Under the pieces are notes generated by a model. The model did not search any database. It worked only from the letters and a program-made list of their open reading frames with translations, and was not told the DNA's origin. Positions 1 through 9,313 of a DNA stretch of 64,000 nt are shown piece after piece. Every line of letters starts with the position of its first letter. The stretch's first letter is position 1. Origin of the DNA: Ypsolopha sequella (lineage: Eukaryota > Arthropoda > Insecta > Lepidoptera > Ypsolophidae); assembly GCA_934047225.1 (NCBI GenBank), contig CAKOHE010000018.1, positions 62,001-126,000 on the forward strand, written 5' to 3'. A program made the translations under genes and the position numbers.

Positions 1-125
1 CAACGGAATCTCACCGTTAAAGTTCCAAAAATGTCAAAATTGAATTTTCTATTTGCAAAACTGTCGAATTACGGACGACTTGCGAGTCTGACTCGCACTT
101 GACCGTTTTTCTTTTTATTTGGTAC
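1..125. repeat. Fragment of interspersed repeat with GCGAGTC/GACTCGC palindrome
   Basis: The block contains 'TTGCGAGTCTGACTCGCAC' followed by 'TTGACCGTTTTT'. The inverse arrangement recurs at about 27137-27200 ('CGGTCAAGTGCGAGTCAGAC') and in a diverged form near 27295. This type of repeat is common in Lepidoptera. No coding content is seen. Confidence 0.6.
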
Positions 126-164
126 CATTTTTTTGTACTTTGCACTTGTGCAAATTTAAAGGAG

Positions 165-540
165 CTTGTGCTTGAGCTTGTGTAAAACACTTCACTTTTC
201 TAAAGAAATTTGTCACCCCATTGCCATCCCATGGGAACTGATATATGGGATAAAAAGTAGCCTATGTCCTATTTCAGGTCTAGAACTACATTTGTGCCAA
301 GTTTCAGCCCAATCAGTAGGTACGGGGCGTGAAGGAGCAAAACATCACTTTTCTAAAGAAATTTGACAACCCATTGCCATCCCATGGGAACTGACTTATG
401 GGATAAAAAGTAGCTTATGTGCTATTCCAGGTCCAGAACTACATTTGTGCAAATTTTCAGACCAATCGGTTCAGTAGTTACGGCGTGAAGTAGTAACAAA
501 CATCCATCCAAACTTTCGCATTTATAATATTAGTGGGATA
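165..540 (+). mobile_element. RTE-like non-LTR 3' terminal fragment with a 153-bp tandem duplication
   Basis: The text 'CCCATGGGAACTGA', 'GGATAAAAAGTAGC', 'CCAATCGGTTCAGTAGTTA', then 'TTTATAATATTAGTGGGAT' matches the 3' end of abundant lepidopteran RTE-like elements. The block starting 'CACTTTTCTAAAGAAATTTG' at 193 is repeated at 346, a period of 153 bp, and the first unit is more diverged from the usual tail. The element is 5'-truncated and non-coding. The small ORF at 166-366 is a by-product of the repeat. Confidence 0.65.
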
Positions 541-865
541 ATTCTTTTATCTACACTCAAAAATCCTTATTATAAACTCAAAAATTGTGCATGAGATTTT
601 TTTTTTTACGTACGTTTATACTACGGAAAATAAATTAAATAAAAGTAGTTTTTTTTACAAAATAATGCTTTTGAATTTTTTTTTCCGCTGTAAAAGTACA
701 AGTACTCTAAATATGAAGGCTTTAGGGAACTTATTCCATACAGTCATGACTGAATTTTTGCTAATGAGTTTTATATAGTTGAATTTGTATATGTTATCCT
801 GTAAAGTCTATGTCCTGCTGCCAGTCTGGACATAGTATATTTCGTGACGAATATAAAATGGCGGA

Positions 866-947
866 TTTTCTTACCCGAGGAATGAAGCTAGTTTGGACGT
901 GAGCCGAAAGCGAACGTCGAAAGCTTACATTCCGAGGGTAAGAAAAC
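866..947. repeat. Short inverted repeat (MITE-like), copy A
   Basis: Arms 'TTTTCTTACCCGAGGAATG' (866-884) and its near-perfect inverse ending 'GGGTAAGAAAA' (928-947) enclose about 43 bp. The same structure is in copy B at about 19816-19896. A short ORF across it in both copies looks like a by-product of the repeat. Confidence 0.5.
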
Positions 948-1140
948 CCATTTTTACTCGTTGCGAACGATACTTTTTCTACTACCTGATTTATGTATTC
1001 AAATATTTAATTTTTCCTTCCAAATTTTATGACTTTGCAAAGCGCGGCGCGGTTTTTACCTTTTTTTCAGGTTTCGGCCGGAGGCTTTTATTTATGGCCA
1101 GTATCATTTTGCGAAAAAAGAGTGTCAGACGCGATATAAT

Positions 1141-4100
1141 TTCTGTTAATTTTAGCATGTAGATATTTTAGAGTTTTCTTCCCGCGGTCCTAATGTAGAA
1201 GGGGTCGAGCTAAATATTAATTTATTTTATTTATTTTTTTTACTAAGTACTTATTCTAGTTTATTTTAGTATATATTTATTTTTACATTATATTTATAAT
1301 ATTATAATTATTTATTAAGTATTATTTGATATTATGAGTATACCACATTTTGATGATACTTTCTTTTCATGCTCTTCGTCCGAAGAATACACCAGTGCGA
1401 ATAGCGATGATGACTCTGATAGCGGTGTTTCGTTACGTGATCGCTTATTTTCTGTTTTTGATAGTAGTAATTATAAACATAATCTTAATATCGTACACAT
1501 TAATGCCGAAAGTATACATGCTCACTACCCAGATATGTTAGCAGCGTTTAGCAATGTGCGTGTGGATGCAGTGTTCGTTTCCGAAACCGTATTGAAGCCT
1601 ACACTACCGTCCACCATGTATAGCTTACCTGGATTTAGATTAATTCGAAATGACAGGATCGGTAAAGGCTGGGGAGGTGTTGCGATCTACCTTCGTGCAG
1701 ACATTCCTTGTAAGGTTGTCAAGCAATCTCCTAATCCATACACTAAGTCAGCTGAATATCTGTTTATTGAGTTATATCTCCATCACACTAAGGTACTTCT
1801 GGGTGTCTTATACAGTCCCTCCCTCAAGATTGACTACTTTGCTAATTTTGAATCTCTGCTTGATGAGTTAAGTCCTCTATATGATGACGTCATTGTTCTT
1901 GGTGATTTCAATACGTGTCTATTGAAAAACGATCATCGCTCCAAGCAACTTAATTCCATTGTTTCCTCATTAAATATGAAAATACTTCCTCTGTCTGCAA
2001 CTCATTATAAGCCCCATTGTGTCCCATCTCTTCTGGATTTAATTATTGTCTCTAATCCCCCAAAAGTAGCCACTCATGGTCAGTTCACATCTCCTTTCTC
2101 ATATCATGATTTAATTTTCCTTTCGTATAAAGTACGCCCCCCCAAACATAAGCCCAAGTTTCTTCTTCTGCGGAGTTTCAAAGGGATAAATCTGGAGGCG
2201 CTTAGAGCGGAGGCATTGGCCATAGACTGGACTCCTGTTTTATGTTCTCAAACTGTAGATGCCAAGGTGCATAACTTTAATCAAATACTTATTTCTTTAT
2301 TTGACAAACACGCACCAATTAAAAGAATTAAAGTCAAGCATCTGCCAGCTCCATGGCTCACACAGAACATACGAGATGCTATGGCGTTGCGAGACAAGGC
2401 CAAGCGTAATTATAAAAAATGTCCTAGTGAAATTAATTTTGAAATTTACAAACAGTTGCGCAATCGCTGTACAAAGATGTGTAGAAACGCAAAGAGGCAC
2501 CATATTCACAAATCTGTCAATAATTACAGCCCTGCTCAGGTCTGGAAATTCTTAAAAACGCTCGGAATTGGCAAATCATCCGAAACTCATCCAGGGACTA
2601 TTGATTTGAATGCACTTAATCAGCATTTTTCTAAACCGCCTGTCTCCTTAGAAGACAAATTAAAAAACAAAACTCTCCTAAACCTTCGTAATAAGCCCAA
2701 ACCCGACTGCGATCATTTTACCTTCAAGACTGTTTCTGAGTGTGACGTTAAGAGAGCAATTCTTTCTATTACTTCAAAGGCTGTGGGTGATGACAAAATT
2801 TGCTCTCAAATGCTGAATCTTATACTAGATGAACTTTTACCTGTCCTAGCTGACGTTATCAACTGCTCCCTTGTCACCAGCTCATTCCCCACAGCCTGGA
2901 AAAATGCACATGTCATCCCTCTTCCAAAGACTACAAACCCTTCATCGTTTTCTGAGTATCGTCCAATTTCCATTCTTCCTATCCTTTCTAAAGTTCTTGA
3001 GTCTTTAGTCCACAACCAACTTTCCTATTTCCTATCTAAAAATAGTTTACTCAATCACTTTCAATCTGGATTTCGCCCAGGGCATAGCACCGTCACGGCA
3101 CTCCTGAAAGTCTCCGATGATATAAGATTAGCTATTGACAATAAGAAACTGACTATACTCACACTATTGGATTTCAGTAGTGCATTTAACTGTGTAGACT
3201 TTGATGTACTCCTTAGCATTCTTAGCTCTCTTAACGTATCTCCTCTTGTCACAGAATGGTTTGATACTTATTTAAGGGGTCGCCTGCAGTGCATACGCTC
3301 GGACGAGGTTTCCTCGGAGTGGTGCCAACTAACTGCTGGCGTACCTCAAGGTGGTGTCCTCTCTCCTCTCCTTTTTTCAATTTTTATAAATTCTGTTTCC
3401 AATGTTCTTTCTTCGAACTACCATCTTTACGCAGACGATTTACAACTCTACCGCCACTTTGACGTAACTGAGGCAAATATTGCTGTCTCAGAAATGAACA
3501 GCGATCTTTCAAACATTCACAGGTGGGCGGAGGCTTTCGGACTTTTGGTTAATCCCAAAAAATCTCAAGCCATTATTTTGGGTAGCAGATATATGACTAG
3601 CCTTCTCAATCAAACGGTAATTCCACAAGTAGTTTATAACGATATCCCTATTGCCTACACTAAATCTGCAAAAAATTTGGGTGTCATATTTGATTGTAAT
3701 CTGACGTGGGCTGCGCATATTAATGAGGTCAGCAGGAAAGTCTTTGCCACATTTCATTCTCTTAAGCGTCTCCAGAAATTTCTCCCCTTTGAAACTAAAG
3801 TTACTCTCGCACAATCTCTACTTTTGCCGATCATCAACTACGCTGATGTCTGTTTTTTAGATGCTAGTCAGGAGCTGCTTGGTAAACTTGAACGTTTACA
3901 AAATCTGGGAATCAGGTTTATCTATGGACTAAGAAAATATGATCATGTATCTCAGTACCGTGAACAATTAAAATGGCTTCCCATTAAACAGCTTCAGTAT
4001 GTTCATATCCTCTGTTGCCTTTTCAACATTTTAAAGAGTCCCACTTCACCTCCATACCTCCGCGATCGTTATGAGTATATTTTCCTTAGAGACAAGCAAG

Positions 4101-4612
4101 TCAGGTCTCATACAGTCTCACTTTTAAAAACACCTTCTCATAACACCGGGGCGTATGGAAACTCTTTCACTGTTAAGTCCATCAAACTGTGGAACTCCCT
4201 TCCTCACACTATCAGGGATAGCCCCTCCATTGGTGTATTCAAAAGGAAAATAAAAGAGCACTATCTTCGACAACCTATCGTGTAGGTGTATGTATATATA
4301 TCATTTATTGTGTATTTATTTACTGAATATGTATTGTTATATTTATTTATACTATGTAGGCATGTAAATTTTATGTAGTTTGTTATTATTTTTAACTAAT
4401 TAGGTATCTACTATTAATTTAATCTTATTTCTGTATAAATATTATCGTGCACAATATGAATATCTTATTTATTTCAAATATCCTTATCACCCTTGGTTTG
4501 CTGGAAGAAATCTCATTATTGAGATAAGCACGCCATTGTACATAACTTTTATTATATAATTTAGAATTAAGTTTTCTGTGTGCAACAAGAATAAATATAT
4601 AAATATATAAAT
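1141..4612 (+). mobile_element. Non-LTR retrotransposon (CR1/Jockey group), apparently complete coding unit
   Basis: Comparison with the empty site in copy B (near 20090) defines the insertion. The flank 'ATATAAT' at 1134-1140 is repeated at 4613-4619, after which the two copies re-align. The element has a 193-bp AT-rich leader, one long ORF (1334-4285), a 3' UTR and a tail of 'AAATATAT' repeats. No separate ORF1 is present, so it is either a single-ORF element or 5'-truncated. Since it is absent from copy B, it inserted after the duplication. Confidence 0.88.
1334..4285 (+). CDS. Endonuclease/reverse transcriptase of non-LTR element (983 aa)
   Basis: An uninterrupted 983-residue protein that nicks target DNA and reverse-transcribes its own RNA. 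An acidic Ser-rich N-terminus (1-45) precedes an APE-type endonuclease: 'INAES' near 56, 'VLGDFN' near 187, 'SYHDLI' near 254. A basic linker ('APWLTQNIRDAM', about 340) leads to the reverse transcriptase with 'YRPISILP' near 535, 'LLDFSSAFNCVD' near 615, 'GVPQGGVLSPLLF' near 669 and the catalytic 'YADD' near 698. The C-terminus has the LxNLG-type thumb and 'SIKLWNSLP'. All visible catalytic residues are intact, so the copy may be young and competent. Related decayed copies lie at 55.1-60.7 kb (minus strand) and 27.0 kb. I place it only in the CR1/Jockey group. Confidence 0.93.
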   Translation: MSIPHFDDTFFSCSSSEEYTSANSDDDSDSGVSLRDRLFSVFDSSNYKHNLNIVHINAESIHAHYPDMLAAFSNVRVDAVFVSETVLKPTLPSTMYSLPGFRLIRNDRIGKGWGGVAIYLRADIPCKVVKQSPNPYTKSAEYLFIELYLHHTKVLLGVLYSPSLKIDYFANFESLLDELSPLYDDVIVLGDFNTCLLKNDHRSKQLNSIVSSLNMKILPLSATHYKPHCVPSLLDLIIVSNPPKVATHGQFTSPFSYHDLIFLSYKVRPPKHKPKFLLLRSFKGINLEALRAEALAIDWTPVLCSQTVDAKVHNFNQILISLFDKHAPIKRIKVKHLPAPWLTQNIRDAMALRDKAKRNYKKCPSEINFEIYKQLRNRCTKMCRNAKRHHIHKSVNNYSPAQVWKFLKTLGIGKSSETHPGTIDLNALNQHFSKPPVSLEDKLKNKTLLNLRNKPKPDCDHFTFKTVSECDVKRAILSITSKAVGDDKICSQMLNLILDELLPVLADVINCSLVTSSFPTAWKNAHVIPLPKTTNPSSFSEYRPISILPILSKVLESLVHNQLSYFLSKNSLLNHFQSGFRPGHSTVTALLKVSDDIRLAIDNKKLTILTLLDFSSAFNCVDFDVLLSILSSLNVSPLVTEWFDTYLRGRLQCIRSDEVSSEWCQLTAGVPQGGVLSPLLFSIFINSVSNVLSSNYHLYADDLQLYRHFDVTEANIAVSEMNSDLSNIHRWAEAFGLLVNPKKSQAIILGSRYMTSLLNQTVIPQVVYNDIPIAYTKSAKNLGVIFDCNLTWAAHINEVSRKVFATFHSLKRLQKFLPFETKVTLAQSLLLPIINYADVCFLDASQELLGKLERLQNLGIRFIYGLRKYDHVSQYREQLKWLPIKQLQYVHILCCLFNILKSPTSPPYLRDRYEYIFLRDKQVRSHTVSLLKTPSHNTGAYGNSFTVKSIKLWNSLPHTIRDSPSIGVFKRKIKEHYLRQPIV

Positions 4613-4779
4613 ATATAATCGATTATGTCGTGAATCGGAACGCAGGGAATTTCGATTGTAAAGACAAACTAAGGACGTCAAAAAGAACCTAATTTAGCGT
4701 GAAATGAAGACAAACGTCAAAAAGAACCTAATTTTGCAATAAATGAAATTTCAATACGATATTTCAAACTGACTGATAA

Positions 4780-4912
4780 ATCAACTTGAGATTGAAATTT
4801 GTCGTGCGTGCGACGACACCCACCTAACATGCCATCTCTTTTGCACGCGTTGTATTTCGCATGCATTTGCTTGAAGTTGATACCAATGAGAATTCCGCGG
4901 TAGAGCCCCTGA
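4780..4912. repeat. 5'-deleted copy of TIR MITE family (copy A)
   Basis: The stretch from 'CAACTTGAGATTGAAATTTG' to 'GAGAATTCCGCGGTAGAGC' matches 20276-20402. The left terminal repeat and about 30 bp are missing relative to copy B, and the junction is at 'AAACTGACTGATAAAT'. Confidence 0.65.
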
Positions 4913-5471
4913 TTGTCATTCCGCAACGGGGCCCGGAAAGTTCGATTTTCAAAACTAATTGCGAGTATTAAATGGAACTTTTTCATCAAGGTAGTAGAAA
5001 AAATATCTTTATTGGTAACACAAAAGTAATTTACATGGCCATGTTGTTGGAATCACCTATACTTGTACCAGGTGACTCAGCTCTTTTTGTAACTTTACAT
5101 AATTTAATAAATGTAGAGACAATAATCATAAACAAGTTTAATAAAGATACTAAATGTAAGATATTTAAAATATATTATATACATATAATTATATATGTAA
5201 ATGTATATAATAATAGTTTTTTTTATATTTATGTTATATTTTGTGTAATATAAATATAAGAAATAGTTTAATATTACAAATTAAATAAGATTATAGTGTT
5301 AAATTATATTATATCAATGATAAATTTAAAGATATATTATAATATAATTATAATATTTATTAAGTGTACGAATAATAATATTTTATTGTATCTATCATAT
5401 TATATATAAATTATTATCACAGGTTATGTGCAACATATTGTATAACCGAAATAAAATTATATTCAACATAC

Positions 5472-5680
5472 TTCTGCGGCGTCTCTTCAACAACACTTTT
5501 ATCAGAATCGTCCTCTTCTATAGGAGTGCACAATACAACAATCTCTCGGTTGTCTTGTTCTTGTGTGTCGACGCAAGGTTCCGTCTGAAGTCCCGTGCCT
5601 TCAACAGGGGCAGCGAGCTCGGAACACATGCCGGGTGTCAGTAAGTTTGCGATGTTCTGCTGAGTCTCGGGACCTGGGAC
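5472..5680 (-). pseudogene. Duplicated small exon of BRCA1-like gene (copy A)
   Basis: This is an almost identical copy of the coding exon at 21984-22192. It keeps the same 209-bp length, the 'TCTAG' acceptor and the 'GTATGT' donor, so it could still be spliced, but no downstream BRCT exons follow it in transcription order. It encodes the segment around 'NIANLLTPGMCSELA'. I treat it as an orphan duplicated exon; whether it is transcribed is unknown. Confidence 0.8.
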
Positions 5681-5715
5681 CTAGACATGACCTTCAATTT
5701 AATATTTCGGTTGTT

Positions 5716-6057
5716 ATGGAGGAAGATAAGAAACAAAGGGGAATTAATTGCCTTTGACTAAATTTTGTAACCTATAATAGCCATATAATTTTCTGAACAT
5801 ATGGACTATTTTCAGAAAAAAGTTTAAATATTTCAGTTCTTTTTTTACTTTTCAATAATTTTTTTAAACTTGTGCAGTGCTACAAGGATCTTATGGCGCG
5901 TGGATTGGTTGTGTCTAAAATTGGAACTAACGCCTCTACCATACTCCTTGTTTCACAGCTGCGCTCACCTGTCACTGTCATCCACGCACCATCAAATCCT
6001 GCATGTGCACTTGTGCACTGTAAACGCGGTTACGTCAAAAGACTGTCAGCAAAATAG
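5716..6057 (+). pseudogene. Copy A of a candidate two-exon short gene, donor site lost
   Basis: This corresponds to 22228-22569 in copy B. The second exon (5878-6057), preceded by a clear acceptor 'TTGTGCAG', is kept with one conservative amino-acid change. The possible first exon (5716-5751) has lost its 'GT' donor: 'TGCCTTTG' here against 'TGCGTTTG' in copy B. If the copy B structure is real, this copy is probably inactive. See the copy B entry for the protein. Confidence 0.35.
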
Positions 6058-6191
6058 CAAATCGAAGTTTTCAAGTTGCCACTACTGATGGCTCGGTAGA
6101 CACTTCCTGGATTATGATTTATGACATTAGTTGTTTTGACGGCTTACTTTTTCTTTTTGTAAACAAGTCGAGTAGTCGAGGAACAACAGTA

Positions 6192-6338
6192 CAGTGCTCC
6201 CAAAGTGATACAAATCTTCGCCACTGTTCGCCACAAGTTCGTATTTCCTTATACTTTCTATACAATCAATACGGTCACGTGGTACTTCCGGTCGCTCTGC
6301 TATAGATTTGTATGCGCATTATTACTTTGGGAGTACTG
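6192..6338. mobile_element. Tc1/mariner-type MITE, TA target duplication (copy A)
   Basis: The element is 147 bp with terminal inverted repeats beginning 'CAGTGCTCCCAAAGTGAT' and flanked by TA on both sides. An identical-looking copy is at 22703-22849 in copy B, so it was present before the duplication. It has no coding capacity. Confidence 0.75.
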
Positions 6339-6740
6339 TACATATTATTTTCACCATAACGCCTATGCTGACGTCATCAGGGAGCATTAAAACTGATGTA
6401 CAGTGCACCATAAGTCTGTTCCTCCAAAAAGTTTGGTCTAATAAATATAAATAAACAATTCGAATTAGATAATAGCAACAATTCAAATTGCAATTAGAGG
6501 AAGGAGGTCGAGAACATTGTTAATGCATAGAAGTCGCGTTTAACACACACGATGCAATTGCAGCGATGAAATCTGCAACGGTTTGCAAAGAGTTATAAAC
6601 GACGATTTTGCATGACTTTGACAAGCATCGATGCTCTCTCCATCGTATAAAAGCCACAAACTTAACTGTTCCGGTGGCGAAGACTGTCACACAATAAATA
6701 TAGAAGCTATTTTAGTTTAGCCCATCGGAACAGGACTTAC

Positions 6741-7540
6741 ATGGGTATTTCCCTTTTCAAGTACATTTCCGACAGTAGAGAACATATTCTCACTATACTT
6801 TTCACCAACAAACTTGTTGACTGTCTGAGTTTTTCTTAACTGTTCATTGTGAGTGCTTTGTTGTGTCTTATTCAAAACTTGTGTTACTTTTGTAACAGTT
6901 TTTCCAGTATATTTCTTTCCAGTACACTGCAGTTTCTGGCTTTGCATTTCGTCAATATCTGCATCAATATTGGCAAATACTTGGCCCATTAGTTGATCAT
7001 AATCCGGACTATCTAAAGTTATGTTCTCTTCTTGAAATGAAACATCGTTCATAATACTTTTGTCATGTGTGTCAACCTTTTGCCGCTTGTCGCTGTTTTC
7101 TGCGATATCATCTGATTCTCGATTTCTTTTATCAGCCTTTTTTTGTGTCCTGCTTTTACTGCTCTGATCATAATCCGGACTATCTAAAGATATGTTCTCT
7201 TCTTGAAATGAAACATCGTTGATAATACTTTTGTCAGGTGTGTCAACCTTTTGCCGCTTGTCGCTGTTTTCTGCGATATCATCTGATTCTCGATTTCTTT
7301 TATCAGCCTTTTTTTGTGTCCTGCTTTTACTGCTCTGATCATAATCCGGACTATCTAAAGTTATGTTCTCTTCTTGAAATGAAACATCGTTGATAATACT
7401 TTTGTCAGGTGTGTCAACCTTTTGCCGCTTGTCGCTGTTTTCTGCGATATCATCTGATTCTCGATTTCTTTTATCAGCCTTTTTTTGTGTCCTGCTTTTA
7501 CTGCTCTGATCATAATCCGGACTATCTAAAGTTATGTTCT
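6741..7540 (-). pseudogene. Truncated copy of large BRCA1-like exon (copy A)
   Basis: The frame is open from 7540 down to the conserved 'GTAAGT' donor that marks the exon end (exon base 6741). It matches the C-terminal part of the large exon in copy B: about three 57-codon repeats ('SSKSRTQKKADKRNRESDD' type) and the 'LMGQVFANIDADIDEMQS' tail. At 7541 the homology stops and unrelated sequence begins, so the N-terminal three quarters of the exon are missing. Substitutions relative to copy B include an Ile-to-Met and a Pro-to-His change in the repeat nearest the 3' end. It lies downstream of the intact gene and has no BRCT exons of its own. Confidence 0.85.
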
Positions 7541-7848
7541 CAACACGCTCCGCACCTATTTTTGACTTTTGTTAAAAGATTTTTTAGATTACGTCTAAAC
7601 GTAGCAGTATTGTCGAACGTAACGCAATGACAATCCAGCTGAACCTAATTTAGCTGTTTTACATAACGGAGCTATTTTGTAAAACAGCTGGCGGTTTTGT
7701 AAAACAGCTGATTCTACAATCCAACTTCGACATATATAACTATAACCCTGCGACATGTATACGAATAATCCTACCACGAATTCAAAACGCAACTTTTGAA
7801 AAACTTATCGTAAAACCTAACATTAGCCGTGACATATACACATACAGG
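7541..7848. other. Unassigned spacer between duplication end and hAT MITE
   Basis: No supported gene. A short repetition of 'TTTTGTAAAACAGCTG' occurs near 7674-7710 ('GCTATTTTGTAAAACAGCTG' then 'GCGGTTTTGTAAAACAGCTG'). Nothing else is recognised. Confidence 0.5.
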
Positions 7849-8234
7849 CAGTGGCGTATTTACCCTAGGGCCAAAAGGGCCATGGCCCGGGGCGATAGAC
7901 TGCAAGGGGCGGCGCAAGCCGCACCTCACGCACAGCTTTGGGCGCCTTTCATAATCAATCGTTACCTATCTTTTAATTTATATTGCCTTTAGAATTCACT
8001 TTTATTAATAAAAAATGTCCATCGAAAAAATATATATATATTGAATAAATGCTGTTTATTTCTTTGTACGGCCTTTTGAGTATTTTCATTGATTATCATA
8101 ATTCTCAGCCCAAATCAACATACTGCTGGATTTAATTTAATTTTATTATTGGAATATTTTTGCATTTTTCTCCTTCATTTATGGGGCAGCAAACCTTACA
8201 GGCCCCGGGCACCGAGTCTTAAAATACGCCACTG
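7849..8234. mobile_element. hAT-type MITE with 8-bp target site duplication
   Basis: The 386-bp element begins 'CAGTGGCGTATTT' and ends with the inverse 'AAATACGCCACTG'. Both sides are flanked by the perfect 8-bp direct repeat 'CATACAGG' (7841-7848, 8235-8242). An 8-bp duplication with a CAGTGGCG-type terminus is typical of hAT elements. It has no transposase, so it is non-autonomous. The intact duplication suggests a fairly recent insertion. Confidence 0.9.
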
Positions 8235-8281
8235 CATACAGGTTGGAAAGTTGAGATATGTCACGATAAGTACCAGCGGCC

Positions 8282-8431
8282 CTACCACGTAATTCTGATT
8301 TGTATCAACTTCAAGCAAATGCATGCGAAATTAAACGCGTGCGAAAGAGATGGCATGTTAGGCGGACGTCGTCGCACGCACGTCAAATTTCAATCTCAAG
8401 TTGATGTTGATGAAAATCAGAATTACGTGGT
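8282..8431. mobile_element. TIR MITE ('CTACCACGTAATTCT' family)
   Basis: Terminal inverted repeats 'CTACCACGTAATTCTGATT' and 'AATCAGAATTACGTGGT' enclose about 150 bp. Relatives with inverted interior lie at 20251-20402 and (truncated) 4780-4912. Non-coding. Confidence 0.7.
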
Positions 8432-8574
8432 CGACCCGCAGAATCGTTACAGCTACGAGAAAACGTACTCAGGAGACTATCCCTAACTTTTAGAGTACAT
8501 TACTTCTGCATACACAGATTACAGTTATCGAAAAAATAACAATATTCACAATTATTTTTTGACAGGGAACCCTG

Positions 8575-8890
8575 TCTAGCTACTCCGGTAAGTACCGACT
8601 TTAAGGCGGCGAGCGACCAATAGACGACCCGACGAACGAGCTTCCTATTTAGTCGTCAATTAGCGGAGCCTCTGACCGATGGATGGCGGTATATCCATCC
8701 CTAATAGGCGGGCCTTATATGGTGATGGGCAGCGGCGTCACTGGTGCGAGGCGCTCACCAACCCGCCTGCCCAATGTGTGTGAGTATGGGCTATTCTTCC
8801 AGGATGACCGCCGGGAGTGGCAAAGTCCTGGAAAGGCTTATGTCCAGCATTGGACGAACTAGGCTGATGGATGGATGGATGGATGGCGGA
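8575..8890 (+). mobile_element. RTE-like 3' end with (TGGA)n tail
   Basis: The GC-richer block ends with 'GGCTTATGTCCAGCATTGGA' then 'AGGCTGATGGATGGATGG', matching the widespread lepidopteran RTE 3' end 'TATGTCCAGCAGTGGAC...GGCTGATGATG'. It is 5'-truncated with only terminal sequence retained. Short ORFs on both strands across it are not supported as genes. Confidence 0.65.
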
Positions 8891-9066
8891 GCGTGGTGCC
8901 ACATGTGTTGTGTATATCGCAAGCTTGCACAATCACGATAACAATAAAAAAATACATATCGTGCGATGACGTCATCAGTAGTACCAAAAGAAATTAAACC
9001 AAATACATAATACCTAAACATTGTAACTACTACGGATCCCGTATAGGCATTAGGATGTTAGAGATA

Positions 9067-9178
9067 GCGCCAAACTTCTAGTCCTCTCTGAAGTTGCTCC
9101 TCCGAAGAACATCCCATACATTTTGTTCCTGACGATGCGAATCGCCTCGTGTTCAGAGCGGACTAGAAGTTTGACGCG
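9067..9178. mobile_element. MITE, 'GCGCCAAACTTCTAGTC' family
   Basis: The inverted termini 'GCGCCAAACTTCTAGTC' and 'GACTAGAAGTTTGACGC' flank a short interior containing 'CATTTTGTTCCTG'. The same family recurs at 37752-38092, where another element is inserted inside it. Confidence 0.7.
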
Positions 9179-9313
9179 ATATGTACCTAGAATTTATAAA
9201 AGCTTCCCAACAGACTTCTGTGTTAGTAATGTAAAAAAAAATATTTTTAAGAGCAAACTCAAGGGAGTGATATGTGGTACAGGCATCCGATAACATAGAC
9301 AACATTACAAATA

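Larger units (their letters stand above)
541..7540. repeat. Segmental duplication copy A (partial copy of BRCA1-like locus)
   Basis: Apart from inserted elements, this block matches 19494 to about 23880 in the same orientation at an estimated 97-99% identity by eye. It begins abruptly at 'ATTCTTTTATCTACACTC', directly after an RTE tail, and ends inside the tandem repeats of the large BRCA1-like exon at about 7540. It contains copies of two coding exons (5472-5680, 6741-7540), a MITE and intron sequence. Differences from copy B: a non-LTR insertion (1141-4612), lack of the 1.0 kb element at 20905, and a small deletion near 4764. It lies beyond the 3' end of the intact gene, so it is an orphan partial copy. 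Confidence 0.9.

Noticed and set aside
893..1162. 89-codon ORF repeated in both duplication copies
   Set aside because: It crosses a small inverted repeat and, in copy A, runs into the inserted retrotransposon; the similarity reflects the duplication and not selection on protein.
1334..4285. Assigning the 983-aa element to a named clade such as Daphne or Kiri
   Set aside because: Motifs by eye do not separate CR1-group clades; a phylogeny would be needed.
8738..9021. Short ORFs on both strands at the RTE tail
   Set aside because: They translate the (TGGA)n microsatellite and adjacent repeat.
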